Assembly (NCBI RefSeq): GCF_004348595.1
Contig: NZ_SMKD01000012.1
Span: 1 to 64,000, forward strand
Length of the DNA stretch: 64,000 bases
From: Micromonospora sp. KC723
GTDB lineage: Bacteria; Actinomycetota; Actinomycetes; Mycobacteriales; Micromonosporaceae
Reading direction: 5' to 3'
Part shown: positions 37,652 to 46,833 of the stretch, one piece after another
Numbering within the stretch: the stretch's first letter is position 1
Layout of the letters: the number at the start of each line of letters is the position of its first letter
The notes under the pieces: model-generated
What the model was told of the DNA's origin: nothing
The model's database searches: none
What the model saw: the letters and a program-made list of their open reading frames with translations, nothing else
Made by a program: the position numbers and the translations under genes

Positions 37652-38709
37652 GCCTCAGCGACACCGGCGTCGCCGAACGGTCCACCGGCGCCCCGTCCGC
37701 CGGCGCGGGCCGGTCCGGCCGCGGCCTCACCGAGCGGCTGCTCGCCGTCCGGGAGTTGAGCCTGCTGCTCGCCCTGGGTGCGCTGGTTCTGGTCACCACG
37801 CTGCGCAACGACCGCTTCCTCAGTGGCCAGAGCGTCAAGGACCTGCTGCTGGGCTGCGCGATCCTGGTGATCCTCGCCGTCGGCCAGACCCTGGTCATCG
37901 TGACCCGCAACGTCGATCTGTCCGTCGGGTCGATCCTGGGACTGGTCGCCTTCGCCACCGGCGAGCTGTTCCTCGCCGCGCCCGGCACCCCGTGGCCGGT
38001 CGCGCTGGTGACCGGCGTCGCGCTCGGTGCGGTCTGCGGGGCCGTCAACGGCGGCCTCATCGCCGTGGCCAGGGTCCCCGCGTTGGTCATCACCCTGGGC
38101 ACCCTCTACGCCTTCCGCGGTGTCGACTACTACTGGGCGGCCGGCCAGCAGATCAACGCCGCCGACATGCCCCGGTCGTTCCTGCGCCTGGGCAACCAGA
38201 CGGTGCTGGGCGTACCCGTGCTGTTCCTGGTAGCGCTGGTCGTCGTCGCGGTCGCCGGCTACTACCTGCGTTCCTACCGCAGCGGTCGCGAGCTCTACGC
38301 CATCGGCTCGGAACCGGCCGCCGCCCGGCTGTCCGGCATCCCGGTCGGCCGGCGGGTGCTCGCCGTCTTCGTCGCCAGCGGAGCACTGGCCGGCCTCGCC
38401 GGGGTGCTGTACGCGGCTCGGTTCGGCACGCTCGACGCGGCTGCCGGCACCGGCCTGGAACTTCAGGTCGTCGCCGCCGCGGTCGTCGGCGGAGTGGCCA
38501 TCTTCGGCGGCAGCGGCAGCGTCTACGGCGCGGCGCTGGGCGCCGTCCTGCTGACCATGATCGGCAGCTCACTGGCAGTCCTGCGCATCGATCCGTTCTG
38601 GCAGCAGGCCGTGGTCGGCGCGCTCATCCTCGCCGCCATCGGCCTGGACCGGCTCCTGGCCCTCCGGATGGCGGCCCGGCTCCGAGGGAGAAGCGCCCAT
38701 GGCGCATGA
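37648..38709 (+). CDS. rhaP: Rhamnose ABC transporter permease 1
   Basis: A 353-residue RbsC-like permease with 8-10 hydrophobic segments and the motif [15 protein letters not shown] and [21 protein letters not shown] that mark the family. Starts inside the ATPase stop (ATGA) and overlaps the next permease by 11 bp, so translation is coupled. Forms the membrane channel with the second permease. Confidence 0.87.
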   Translation: MSLSDTGVAERSTGAPSAGAGRSGRGLTERLLAVRELSLLLALGALVLVTTLRNDRFLSGQSVKDLLLGCAILVILAVGQTLVIVTRNVDLSVGSILGLVAFATGELFLAAPGTPWPVALVTGVALGAVCGAVNGGLIAVARVPALVITLGTLYAFRGVDYYWAAGQQINAADMPRSFLRLGNQTVLGVPVLFLVALVVVAVAGYYLRSYRSGRELYAIGSEPAAARLSGIPVGRRVLAVFVASGALAGLAGVLYAARFGTLDAAAGTGLELQVVAAAVVGGVAIFGGSGSVYGAALGAVLLTMIGSSLAVLRIDPFWQQAVVGALILAAIGLDRLLALRMAARLRGRSAHGA

Positions 38710-39760
38710 CAGCCTGACCCCCGCCCCACCGGCCGGCGTGAGGCCCGAGCGCGAGCCGGGCCGCCGGGCCGGGCTGGGCGGCGCCCTCGGCTCCTGGGAC
38801 GCGGCGATCGTCGCCGGGCTGGTCGTGGCCGGGCTGGTGGCCGCCGTGGCGGTGCCGAACTTCGCCACCGGCCGCAACGCCCAGTTCCTGCTGCTCGACC
38901 TGGTGCCGCTGGCCCTGCTCGCGCTGCCGATGACGTTGATCGTCGTCACCGGGGAGATCGACCTCTCGGTAGCCAGCATGGTCGGGTTGTGCAGCACCCT
39001 GATGGGGCAGCTGTGGTTGTCCAGCGGGCTGTCGCTGGAGCTGATCTGCGTGCTGGTCGTACTGCTGGGAGCCCTGCTCGGCGCGGTGAACGGGGTGTTC
39101 GTCACCGGTTTCGGTCTGCCGTCGCTGGCGGTGACCATCGGCACGCTCGCGCTGTACCGGGGATTGTCGTTCGTCGTCCTCGGTGACCAGGCGGTCGCGG
39201 ACTTCCCGGCCGACTGGACCGCCGCCGTGGTGCGGCCGATCCCCGGCACGTCCATCCCCGTCATGGTCGTCCCGGTGGTCCTGCTGGCGCTGGTGTTCGG
39301 CGTCGTCCTGCACGCCACCGCGGTCGGGCGGGCGCTGTACGCCATGGGCAACAACGGCGAAGCCGCCACCTTCGCCGGGGTGTCCGTGGCCCGGACGAAG
39401 TTCTGGCTGTTCGTGGCCTCCGGAGCCGTCTGCGGGCTGGCCGGCCTCTTCTGGACCCTGCGCTACGCCAGCGCCCGTGGTGACAACGCCACCGGCCTGG
39501 AGCTGACGGTGGTGACCGCCGTGCTGCTGGGCGGCGTGTCCATCTTCGGGGGCCGGGGCCGGCTGCTCGGCGTGGTGGCCGGCGTCCTGCTGCTCGGGGT
39601 CGTCCGCAACGCGCTGCAACTCGACGACGTCGACGCCAACGCGCTGACGATCGTCACCGGCACCCTGCTCATCGCCTCCGTGGTCCTGCCCAACGCGGTC
39701 GGGGACGTCCGCGCCCGGCTGCACCGACGACGGCAACGCGCGCAGGTCACCGCGCCGTGA
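38699..39760 (+). CDS. rhaQ: Rhamnose ABC transporter permease 2
   Basis: A 353-residue RbsC-like permease, paralogous to the preceding one (GEIDLSVASMVGL and LLGGVSIFGGRGRLLGVVAGV). The 11-bp overlap with the upstream gene supports ATG 38699. The operon therefore uses two different permeases, as in the known rhizobial RhaSTPQ importer. Confidence 0.87.
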   Translation: MAHDSLTPAPPAGVRPEREPGRRAGLGGALGSWDAAIVAGLVVAGLVAAVAVPNFATGRNAQFLLLDLVPLALLALPMTLIVVTGEIDLSVASMVGLCSTLMGQLWLSSGLSLELICVLVVLLGALLGAVNGVFVTGFGLPSLAVTIGTLALYRGLSFVVLGDQAVADFPADWTAAVVRPIPGTSIPVMVVPVVLLALVFGVVLHATAVGRALYAMGNNGEAATFAGVSVARTKFWLFVASGAVCGLAGLFWTLRYASARGDNATGLELTVVTAVLLGGVSIFGGRGRLLGVVAGVLLLGVVRNALQLDDVDANALTIVTGTLLIASVVLPNAVGDVRARLHRRRQRAQVTAP

Positions 39761-39801
39761 CCGTCCCCCACCCCCACCCCCACCTGCCCGGAAGGATATC
39801 G

Positions 39802-40881
39802 ATGATCACCCTTACCCGGCTCCGCCTCGGAGCCACCGCGCTGACCCTGACCGCTCTGGTGCTCGGCACCGCCGCCTGTGGCGGCACCACCCGGGACAAC
39901 GCCGGCAGCGACTCCGGCGCCAGCCAGGCCGGTGGCACCGCGAACCCGCAGGCCCCGATCAAGGAGGGCCTCAAGATCGCCTTCCTGCCCAAGCAGGTGA
40001 ACAACCCGTACTTCACCACCGCCGACAACGGCGGCAAGGAGGCGGTCACCGAGGTCAAGGGCGAGTTCAAGGAGGTCGGCCCGTCCGAGGCCAGCGCCTC
40101 CTCCCAGGTCAGCTACATCAACACCCTGTCCCAGCAGGGCATGGATGTCATCGTGACCTCGGCGAACGACCCGAACGCGATCTGCGGCGCGCTGAACCAG
40201 GCCAAGGCGGCCGGCGCGAAGATCGTGACCTTCGACTCCGACACCAAGCCGGAGTGCCGGCAGATCTTCGTCAACCAGGTGACCGCCCAGGGCATCGCGG
40301 AGAACCAGGTCAAGCTCATCTCCGAGCAGATCGGCGGCCAGGGCGAGATCGCCATCCTGTCGGCGACCGCCAACGCCACCAACCAGAACACCTGGATCGA
40401 GCTGATGAAGGAGGAGCTGAAGAAGCCCGAGTACAGCAAGGTCAAGCTGGTCACGGTGGCGTACGGCAACGACGACGACCAGAAGTCCTTCCAGGAGATG
40501 CAGGGCCTGCTGCAGGCGTACCCGAACCTGAAGGGCGTCATCTCCCCGACCACCGTGGGTGTCGCCGCCGCCGCCCGCTACCTCAGCGGGTCGCAGTACA
40601 AGGGCAAGGTCAAGCTGACCGGCCTGGGCACCCCGAACCAGATGCGCGAGTACGTCAAGGACGGCACCGTCGACGCGTTCGCCCTGTGGAACCCGGCCGA
40701 CCTCGGCTACCTCGCGGCGTACGCCGGCGCGGCCCTCGCCTCCAGCCAGATCACCGGCGCCGAGGGCGACAGGTTCACCGCCGGCAAGCTCGGTGAGTTC
40801 ACCGTCGGCAAGGACGGGGTGGTCGTCCTCGGGCCGCCCACCGTCTTCGACAAGAGCAACATCGACACGTTCAATTTCTGA
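39802..40881 (+). CDS. rhaS: Rhamnose ABC transporter substrate-binding lipoprotein
   Basis: A 359-residue periplasmic-binding lipoprotein (lipobox LGTAAC near residue 23) of the ribose/rhamnose class; the mature part starts KIAFLPKQVNNPYFTTADNG and has the typical VIVTSANDPNAICGALNQA segment. ATG 39802 is chosen because GGAAGGA lies 6 nt upstream and the signal peptide then starts correctly; the frame upstream is His/Pro-rich and not signal-like. Its codon use (many GAG/AAG/AAC) suits high expression. Confidence 0.88.
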   Translation: MITLTRLRLGATALTLTALVLGTAACGGTTRDNAGSDSGASQAGGTANPQAPIKEGLKIAFLPKQVNNPYFTTADNGGKEAVTEVKGEFKEVGPSEASASSQVSYINTLSQQGMDVIVTSANDPNAICGALNQAKAAGAKIVTFDSDTKPECRQIFVNQVTAQGIAENQVKLISEQIGGQGEIAILSATANATNQNTWIELMKEELKKPEYSKVKLVTVAYGNDDDQKSFQEMQGLLQAYPNLKGVISPTTVGVAAAARYLSGSQYKGKVKLTGLGTPNQMREYVKDGTVDAFALWNPADLGYLAAYAGAALASSQITGAEGDRFTAGKLGEFTVGKDGVVVLGPPTVFDKSNIDTFNF

Positions 40882-40941
40882 TCATCTTCCGGTCGGTGCC
40901 GTCTCTCCTGCCGGCACCGACCGACCGTCGATGGGAGAGCC

Positions 40942-41298
40942 ATGCCCCGTATCTGCTTCACCCTGCAGGTCGACCCGGCCCGGCTGGACGAGTACCGCGC
41001 CCGCCACGAGCGGGTCTGGCCCGAGATGCTGACCGCCCTGGCCGAGAGCGGATGGCGCGACTACTCGCTGTTCCTCCGCGAGGACGGCCTGCTCGTGGGG
41101 GTCCTGACCACCGACGACTTCGCGGCGGCCCAGGCCGCGATGCAGGCACACGACGTCAACGCCCGCTGGCAGGCGGAGATGGCACCCTTCTTCCTCAACC
41201 TCCACGACGACGAGACCGCCGACCGGGCCATGCGACCGCTGGACGAGGTCTTCAACCTCGACGCGCAACTCGCCGCCCAGACGGGAGCACAGGCATGA
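40942..41298 (+). CDS. rhaM: L-rhamnose mutarotase
   Basis: A 118-residue ferredoxin-like protein of the RhaM/YiiL family, which interconverts alpha- and beta-rhamnose. The family pattern is visible in RICFTLQVDPARLDEYRARH, VWPEMLTAL and WRDYSLFLREDGLLVGVL; the conserved His and the WQAEMAPFF segment are present. GGGAG precedes the ATG. Overlaps the isomerase start by 4 bp. Confidence 0.92.
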   Translation: MPRICFTLQVDPARLDEYRARHERVWPEMLTALAESGWRDYSLFLREDGLLVGVLTTDDFAAAQAAMQAHDVNARWQAEMAPFFLNLHDDETADRAMRPLDEVFNLDAQLAAQTGAQA

Positions 41299-42476
41299 CG
41301 CCGCCCGACGCGCCGACCCGGCAGCGGGTCACGCAGGCCCTGCGCGCACAGCGCATCGAGACCCCCTCGTGGGCGTACGCGAACTCCGGCACCCGGTTCA
41401 AGGTCTTCCCGCAGGAAGGCGTGCCGCGCAACCCGTACGAGAAGATCGCCGACGCGGCCGTGGTGCACCGCCTCACCGGCGTGGCGCCGACGGTGGCCCT
41501 GCACATCCCGTGGGACCGCGTCGACGACTACGCCGACCTGGCGAGGTACGCCGCCGACCAGGGGGTCGCCCTCGGCGCGATCAACGCCAACGTCTTCCAA
41601 GACGACGACTACAAGTTGGGCAGCGTCACCAACCCGGACCCGGCGGTGCGCCGCAAGGCGATCGACCACCTGCTCGAGTGCGTGGACATCATGGACGCCA
41701 CCGGCTCACACGACCTCAAGCTGTGGTTCTCCGACGGCACCAACTACCCGGGGCAGGACGACTTCCGGGCCCGGCAGGACCGGCTCGCCGTCGCCCTGCG
41801 CGAGACGTACGACCGGCTCGGCGACGACCAGCGGATGCTGCTGGAGTACAAGCTGTTCGAGCCGGCCTTCTACACCACCGACGTGCCCGACTGGGGCACC
41901 GCCTACGCGCACTGCCTCGAACTCGGGCCGAAGGCGCAGGTGGTCATCGACACCGGGCACCACGCGCCCGGCACGAACATCGAGTTCATCGTGGCGTTCC
42001 TGCTGCGGGCCGGCAAGCTCGGGGCCTTCGACTTCAACTCCCGCTTCTACGCCGACGACGACCTGATGGTCGGCGCCGCGGACCCGTTCCAACTGTTCCG
42101 CATCATGTGCGAGATCGTCCGCGGCGACGCCCTGCGCCCGGAAGCCGGCATCGCGTTCATGCTCGACCAGTGCCACAACATCGAGCCCAAGATCCCCGCG
42201 ATCATCCGCTCGGTGCTCAACGTGCAGGAGGCGACCGCCAAGGCGCTGCTTGTCGACGCCGACGCGCTCGCCGCCGCGCAGCGGGCCGGTGACGTCCTCG
42301 GCGCCAACGCGGTGCTGATGGACGCGTACCACACCGACGTGCGGCCGCTGCTCGCCGAACTCCGCGCCGACCTGGGCCTGGACCCCGACCCGATGGCCGC
42401 CTACGCCCGCTCCGGCTACTTCGAGAAGATCCGCGCCGAACGCGTCGGCGGCCAGCAGGCCGGCTGGGGCGCCTGA
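41295..42476 (+). CDS. rhaI: L-rhamnose isomerase (RhaI type)
   Basis: A 393-residue TIM-barrel isomerase converting L-rhamnose to L-rhamnulose, of the RhaI rather than RhaA type. Key segments are HIPWDRVDDYADLARYA, DLKLWFSDGTNYPGQDDF, LEYKLFEPAFYTTDVPDWG, VVIDTGHHAPGTNIEFIVA and GAFDFNSRFYADDDL, whose Glu, Asp and His residues bind the metals. Start at ATG 41295 overlaps the mutarotase stop; a longer frame upstream is not real. Confidence 0.92.
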   Translation: MTPPDAPTRQRVTQALRAQRIETPSWAYANSGTRFKVFPQEGVPRNPYEKIADAAVVHRLTGVAPTVALHIPWDRVDDYADLARYAADQGVALGAINANVFQDDDYKLGSVTNPDPAVRRKAIDHLLECVDIMDATGSHDLKLWFSDGTNYPGQDDFRARQDRLAVALRETYDRLGDDQRMLLEYKLFEPAFYTTDVPDWGTAYAHCLELGPKAQVVIDTGHHAPGTNIEFIVAFLLRAGKLGAFDFNSRFYADDDLMVGAADPFQLFRIMCEIVRGDALRPEAGIAFMLDQCHNIEPKIPAIIRSVLNVQEATAKALLVDADALAAAQRAGDVLGANAVLMDAYHTDVRPLLAELRADLGLDPDPMAAYARSGYFEKIRAERVGGQQAGWGA

Positions 42477-42502
42477 GTACACCGAGAACGCAGACAGGGG
42501 AC

Positions 42503-44545
42503 ATGAGGACGATGCACTCCGAGGTTCAGGCGCTCGTCGCCCGCAGCAACCGGCTCGGCGCCGACCCGACCACGACCAACTACGCCGGCGGCAACACCTC
42601 GGCCAAGGGCGAGACCACCGACCCGGTGACCGGCGGGCCGGTCGAGTTGCTGTGGGTCAAGGGCTCCGGCGGCGACCTCGGCACCCTCACCGAGGCCGGT
42701 CTGGCGGTGCTCCGGCTCGACCGGCTGCGCGCCCTGGTCGACGTCTACCCGGGGGTCCACCGCGAGGACGAGATGGTGGCCGCGTTCGACTACTGCCTGC
42801 ACGGGCGGGGCGGGGCGGCGCCGTCTATCGACACGGCCATGCACGGCCTGGTCGACGCCCCGCACGTCGACCACCTGCACCCCGACGCCGGTATCGCCGT
42901 CGCCACGGCCGCCGACGGGCCCGAGCTGACCAAGGAGATCTTCGGCGACCGGGTGCTCTGGGTGCCGTGGCGGCGGCCCGGTTTCCAGCTCGGCCTCGAC
43001 ATCGCCGCCGTCGCGAGGGCGAACCCGCAGGCGATCGGCGTCATCCTCGGCGGGCACGGCATCACCGCGTGGGGGGCGACCAGCGACGAGTGCGAACGCC
43101 ACTCGCGGGAGATCATCCGCGCCGCGCAGGCGTACCTCGACGAGCGTGGCCGGGCGGAGCCGTTCGGCGCGGTGGTCGAAGGTCACGAGCCGCTGCCGCC
43201 GGCCGAGCGGCGGGCGAGGGCCGCGGCGCTGGCACCCGTGCTGCGTGGCCTGGCCTCCACCGACCGCCCGCAGGTCGGGCACTTCACCGACAGCGACGTG
43301 GTGCTCGACTTCGTCGCCCGCGAGCGGCACCCCGCGCTCGCGGCGCTCGGCACCTCCTGCCCGGACCACTTCCTGCGTACCAAGGTCCGTCCGATGGTGC
43401 TCGACCTGCCGCCGACCGCGCCGCTGGCGGACACCGTCGCCCGGCTCAGGGAGCTGCACGCCGCCTACCGGGACGACTACCGCGCCTACTACCAGCGGCA
43501 CGCCGGCCCGGACAGCCCGCCGATGCGCGGCGCCGACCCGGCCATCGTCCTCATCCCGGGCGTGGGCATGTTCAGCTACGGGGCCAACAAGCAGACCGCC
43601 CGGGTCGCCGGGGAGTTCTACGTCAACGCGATCAACGTGATGCGCGGCGCGGAGTCGGTGTCGCGGTACGCGCCGATCGACGAGGCGGAGAAGTTCCGCA
43701 TCGAGTACTGGGCCCTGGAGGAGGCCAAGCTGGCCCGGATGCCCAAACCGAAGCCGCTGGCGACCCGGATCGCCCTGGTCACCGGGGCCGGGTCCGGCAT
43801 CGGCCGGGCGATCGCCCACCGGCTCGCCGCCGAGGGCGCCTGCGTGGTGGTCGCGGACCGGGACGTCGCCGCCGCCGAGCGGGTCGCCGGTGAGCTGGGC
43901 GGTGACGACGTCGCGGTGGCCGTGCCGGTCGACGTCACCGACGCCGAGGCGGTGGCCGCCGCGGTCCGCGCGGCGGTGCTCGCCTACGGCGGGCTCGACC
44001 TGGTCGTCAACAACGCCGGGCTGTCGCTGTCGAGGTCGCTGCTGGAGACCACCGAGGCGGACTGGGACATCCAGCACGACGTGATGGCCAAGGGTTCCTT
44101 CCTGGTCTCCCGCGAGGCCGCCCGGGTCCTCATCGACCAGGGGATGGGCGGCGACATCGTCTACATCTCCAGCAAGAACTCCCTGTTCGCCGGCCCGAAC
44201 AACGTCGCGTACGGCGCGGCCAAGGCCGACCAGGCCCACCAGGTCCGGCTGCTCGCCGCGGAGCTGGGCGGGCACGGCATCCGGGTCAACGGCGTCAACC
44301 CCGACGGGGTGGTGCGCGGGTCCGGCATCTTCGCCGGCGGCTGGGGCGCCCAGCGGGCCGCCGTCTACGGCGTGCCGGAGGAGAAGCTGGGGGAGTTCTA
44401 CGCCCAGCGCACCCTGCTCAAGCGGGAGGTGCTGCCCGAGCACGTCGCCAACGCGGTCTTCGTGCTCACCGGCGGCGAGCTGTCCCACACCACGGGTCTG
44501 CACGTACCCGTGGACGCCGGCGTCGCCGCGGCCTTCCTCCGCTGA
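42503..44545 (+). CDS. rhaEW: Bifunctional rhamnulose-1-phosphate aldolase / lactaldehyde dehydrogenase
   Basis: A 680-residue fusion. Residues 1-420 are class II aldolase-like (NYAGGNTSAKGE, H-x-H zinc motif in HVDHLHPDAG near residue 125) and cleave rhamnulose 1-phosphate to DHAP and L-lactaldehyde. Residues 425-680 are an SDR domain (ALVTGAGSGIGRAIA; YGAAKADQ) expected to oxidise lactaldehyde to lactate. This fusion is known in many bacteria. ATG 42503 or 42512 may start it. The lactate product matches the lutABC genes further down the operon. Confidence 0.93.
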   Translation: MRTMHSEVQALVARSNRLGADPTTTNYAGGNTSAKGETTDPVTGGPVELLWVKGSGGDLGTLTEAGLAVLRLDRLRALVDVYPGVHREDEMVAAFDYCLHGRGGAAPSIDTAMHGLVDAPHVDHLHPDAGIAVATAADGPELTKEIFGDRVLWVPWRRPGFQLGLDIAAVARANPQAIGVILGGHGITAWGATSDECERHSREIIRAAQAYLDERGRAEPFGAVVEGHEPLPPAERRARAAALAPVLRGLASTDRPQVGHFTDSDVVLDFVARERHPALAALGTSCPDHFLRTKVRPMVLDLPPTAPLADTVARLRELHAAYRDDYRAYYQRHAGPDSPPMRGADPAIVLIPGVGMFSYGANKQTARVAGEFYVNAINVMRGAESVSRYAPIDEAEKFRIEYWALEEAKLARMPKPKPLATRIALVTGAGSGIGRAIAHRLAAEGACVVVADRDVAAAERVAGELGGDDVAVAVPVDVTDAEAVAAAVRAAVLAYGGLDLVVNNAGLSLSRSLLETTEADWDIQHDVMAKGSFLVSREAARVLIDQGMGGDIVYISSKNSLFAGPNNVAYGAAKADQAHQVRLLAAELGGHGIRVNGVNPDGVVRGSGIFAGGWGAQRAAVYGVPEEKLGEFYAQRTLLKREVLPEHVANAVFVLTGGELSHTTGLHVPVDAGVAAAFLR

Positions 44546-44579
44546 CCGCCGGAACCAGCCGTGAACAGGGAGAGGTCTC

Positions 44580-44606
44580 ATGGGTGACGGGCAGGGCACG
44601 CGGTGA
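44580..44606 (+). other. Eight-codon mini-ORF overlapping the rhaB start
   Basis: ATG 44580 has the best ribosome site in this gap (GGGAGAGG, 5 nt upstream) and encodes MGDGQGTR before a TGA that overlaps the GTG start of rhaB. It may act as a coupling cistron delivering ribosomes to rhaB, which itself has only a weak site. Confidence 0.4.
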
Positions 44607-46039
44607 GCGGCACGGTCACCGTCGCCGCCGTCGACCTGGGCGCGTCCAGCGGCCGGGTCATGGTCGGTCGCGTCGGCGCCGGGCGGGTGGAGCTCACCGA
44701 GGCGCACCGCTTCACCAACGAGCCCGTCCGCGTCGGCGACACCCTGCACTGGGACGTCCTGCGCCTGTGGCAGGGCGTCCGCGTCGGCCTGCGGGCCGCC
44801 GGCCCGGTGGCGAGCATCGGCGTCGACTCCTGGGCCGTCGACTACGGGCTGCTCGACGCCTCCGGGGCGCTGCTGGGCAACCCGGTGCACTACCGTGACG
44901 CGCGCACCGACGGGGTGGCCGACCGGGTGGCGGCGCGGCTCGGCCCGGAACGGCTCTACGCCACCACCGGCCTGCAACAGCTGCCGTTCAACACCCTCTA
45001 CCAGTTGGTCGCGGCGGCCGGTACGCCGCAACTGGCCGCCGCCGACCGGCTGCTGCTCATCCCGGATCTCATCACGTACTGGCTCACCGGCCGGATCGGC
45101 GCCGAGCGCACCAACGCCTCCACCACCCAGCTGTACGACCTGCGCCGGCGGGCCTGGGCCACCGAGCTGATGGCCGACGCGGGCATCCGGGCCGACCTGT
45201 TCCCGCCGCTGCGCGAGCCGGGCACCCGGGTCGGCCCGGTCCGGCCCGACCTGGACCTGCCCGGTACGCCCGAGGTGGTGGCGGTCGGTTCCCACGACAC
45301 CGCGTCCGCCGTCGCCGGTGTGCCGGCGGCCGGGGAGCGGTTCGCCTACGTCTCCTGCGGCACCTGGTCCCTCGTCGGGGTCGAACTGGACGCTCCCGTG
45401 CTCACCGAGGCGAGCCGGCGGGCCAACTTCACCAACGAGAGCGGCGTCGACGGCACGATCCGCTATCTGCGCAACGTGATGGGCCTGTGGCTGCTACAGG
45501 AGTCGCTGCGCGCCTGGGGCAGCGCCGACCTGCCCGAGCTGTTGCGGCAGGCCGCCCGGGAGCCGGCCCTGCGCTGCGTCGTCGACCCGGACGATGCGGT
45601 GTTCCTGCCCCCCGGCGACATGCCGGCCCGCATCGCCGACGCCTGCCGGCGCGCCGGCGAGCCGGTCCCCGACAGCCGGGCCGCCACCGTCCGTTGCGTC
45701 ATCGACAGCCTGGCGTTGGCCCACCGGCGGGCCGTGCGCCAGGTCCAGCAGTTGTCCGGCCGGGACGTCGACGCCGTGCACGTCGTCGGCGGCGGCGCCC
45801 GCAACGAGCTGCTCTGCCAGTTGACGGCCGACGCCTGCGGCCTGCCGGTGATCGCCGGGCCGGTGGAGGCCACGGCGCTCGGTAACATCCTGGTGCAGGC
45901 CCGGGCCGCCGGCGTCGTCGGCGGTGATTTGGGGGCCCTGCGGTCCCTGCTGCGCGAGACCCAGCGCCTCGTCCGGTACGAGCCCCGGGGCGACCAGCCG
46001 GCCTGGCAGGCCGCCGAACACCGGATGGGTGGTGGATGA
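44603..46039 (+). CDS. rhaB: Rhamnulokinase (FGGY family)
   Basis: A 478-residue carbohydrate kinase. The N-terminal phosphate loop VAAVDLGASSGRVMVGR, the catalytic-base region GVDSWAVDYGLLD and the C-terminal ATP motif VHVVGGGARNELLCQLTADA are all present, as in RhaB proteins. GTG start, which overlaps a mini-ORF (separate entry). It phosphorylates L-rhamnulose for the aldolase encoded upstream. The next gene overlaps its stop by 4 bp. Confidence 0.92.
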   Translation: MSGTVTVAAVDLGASSGRVMVGRVGAGRVELTEAHRFTNEPVRVGDTLHWDVLRLWQGVRVGLRAAGPVASIGVDSWAVDYGLLDASGALLGNPVHYRDARTDGVADRVAARLGPERLYATTGLQQLPFNTLYQLVAAAGTPQLAAADRLLLIPDLITYWLTGRIGAERTNASTTQLYDLRRRAWATELMADAGIRADLFPPLREPGTRVGPVRPDLDLPGTPEVVAVGSHDTASAVAGVPAAGERFAYVSCGTWSLVGVELDAPVLTEASRRANFTNESGVDGTIRYLRNVMGLWLLQESLRAWGSADLPELLRQAAREPALRCVVDPDDAVFLPPGDMPARIADACRRAGEPVPDSRAATVRCVIDSLALAHRRAVRQVQQLSGRDVDAVHVVGGGARNELLCQLTADACGLPVIAGPVEATALGNILVQARAAGVVGGDLGALRSLLRETQRLVRYEPRGDQPAWQAAEHRMGGG

Positions 46040-46833
46040 TGCGTGTCGCGTTGTTCGTGACGTGCCTGGCCGACACGCTGTTCCCGCAGGCGGCGGTGGC
46101 GACGGTACGGCTGCTGGAGCGCCTCGGCCACGAGGTCGTCTTCCCGGAGGGGCAGACCTGTTGCGGGCAGATGCATGTCAACACCGGCTATCCGGATGAC
46201 GCGCTGCGGCTGGTGCGCCGACACGTGCGGGTCTTCGCCCCGTACGACGTGGTCGTGGCCCCGTCCGCCTCCTGCGTCGGGTCGGTGCGCCACCAGCACG
46301 CCACGGTGGCCCGGGGCGCGGGGGACGAGCGGCTGGCCAGCCGGGCCGAGGCCGTCGCGGCCCGCACGTACGAGCTGTCGGAGTTCCTGGTGGACGTGCT
46401 CGGGGTGACCGAGGTGGGGGCTTACTACCCGCATCGGGTGACGTACCACCCCACCTGTCACTCGCTGCGGATGCTGCGGGTGGGGGACCGGCCGTCGCGA
46501 CTGCTGCGCGCGGTGCGCGGGCTGGACCTGGTGGAGTTGCCGCAGGCGGAGCAGTGCTGCGGTTTCGGCGGCACGTTCGCGCTGAAGAACGCCGACACCT
46601 CGACCGCGATGCTCGCCGACAAGATGCGTCACGTGCTGGCCACCGGGGCCGACGTGTGCACCGCCGGGGACGCCTCCTGCCTGATGCACATCGGCGGCGG
46701 TCTGTCCCGGCTGCGCGCCGGGGTCCGGACGGTGCACCTGGCCGAGATCCTGGCCAGCACCGAGGCCGACCCCGCCGGTACCCCGGTCGGCGGGGCGGTC
46801 GCGGCGGCGCCGACCACGGGAGGTACGAGATGA
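46036..46833 (+). CDS. lutA: Lactate utilization (Fe-S) protein LutA
   Basis: A 265-residue protein with two CCG-type cysteine-rich repeats: TCCGQMHVNTGYP near residue 38 and QCCGFGGTFALKN near residue 175, plus YHPTCHSLR. These bind an Fe-S centre in the LutABC L-lactate oxidase complex. ATG 46036 overlaps the rhaB stop; the next ATG (46039) is equally possible. Its place straight after the rhamnose genes suggests it consumes the lactate made from rhamnose. Confidence 0.92.
   Translation: MMRVALFVTCLADTLFPQAAVATVRLLERLGHEVVFPEGQTCCGQMHVNTGYPDDALRLVRRHVRVFAPYDVVVAPSASCVGSVRHQHATVARGAGDERLASRAEAVAARTYELSEFLVDVLGVTEVGAYYPHRVTYHPTCHSLRMLRVGDRPSRLLRAVRGLDLVELPQAEQCCGFGGTFALKNADTSTAMLADKMRHVLATGADVCTAGDASCLMHIGGGLSRLRAGVRTVHLAEILASTEADPAGTPVGGAVAAAPTTGGTR

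Noticed and set aside
42416..45295. 959-codon minus-strand frame across the rhamnose genes
   Set aside because: Composition is shadow-like and all motifs are on the plus strand; no ribosome site.
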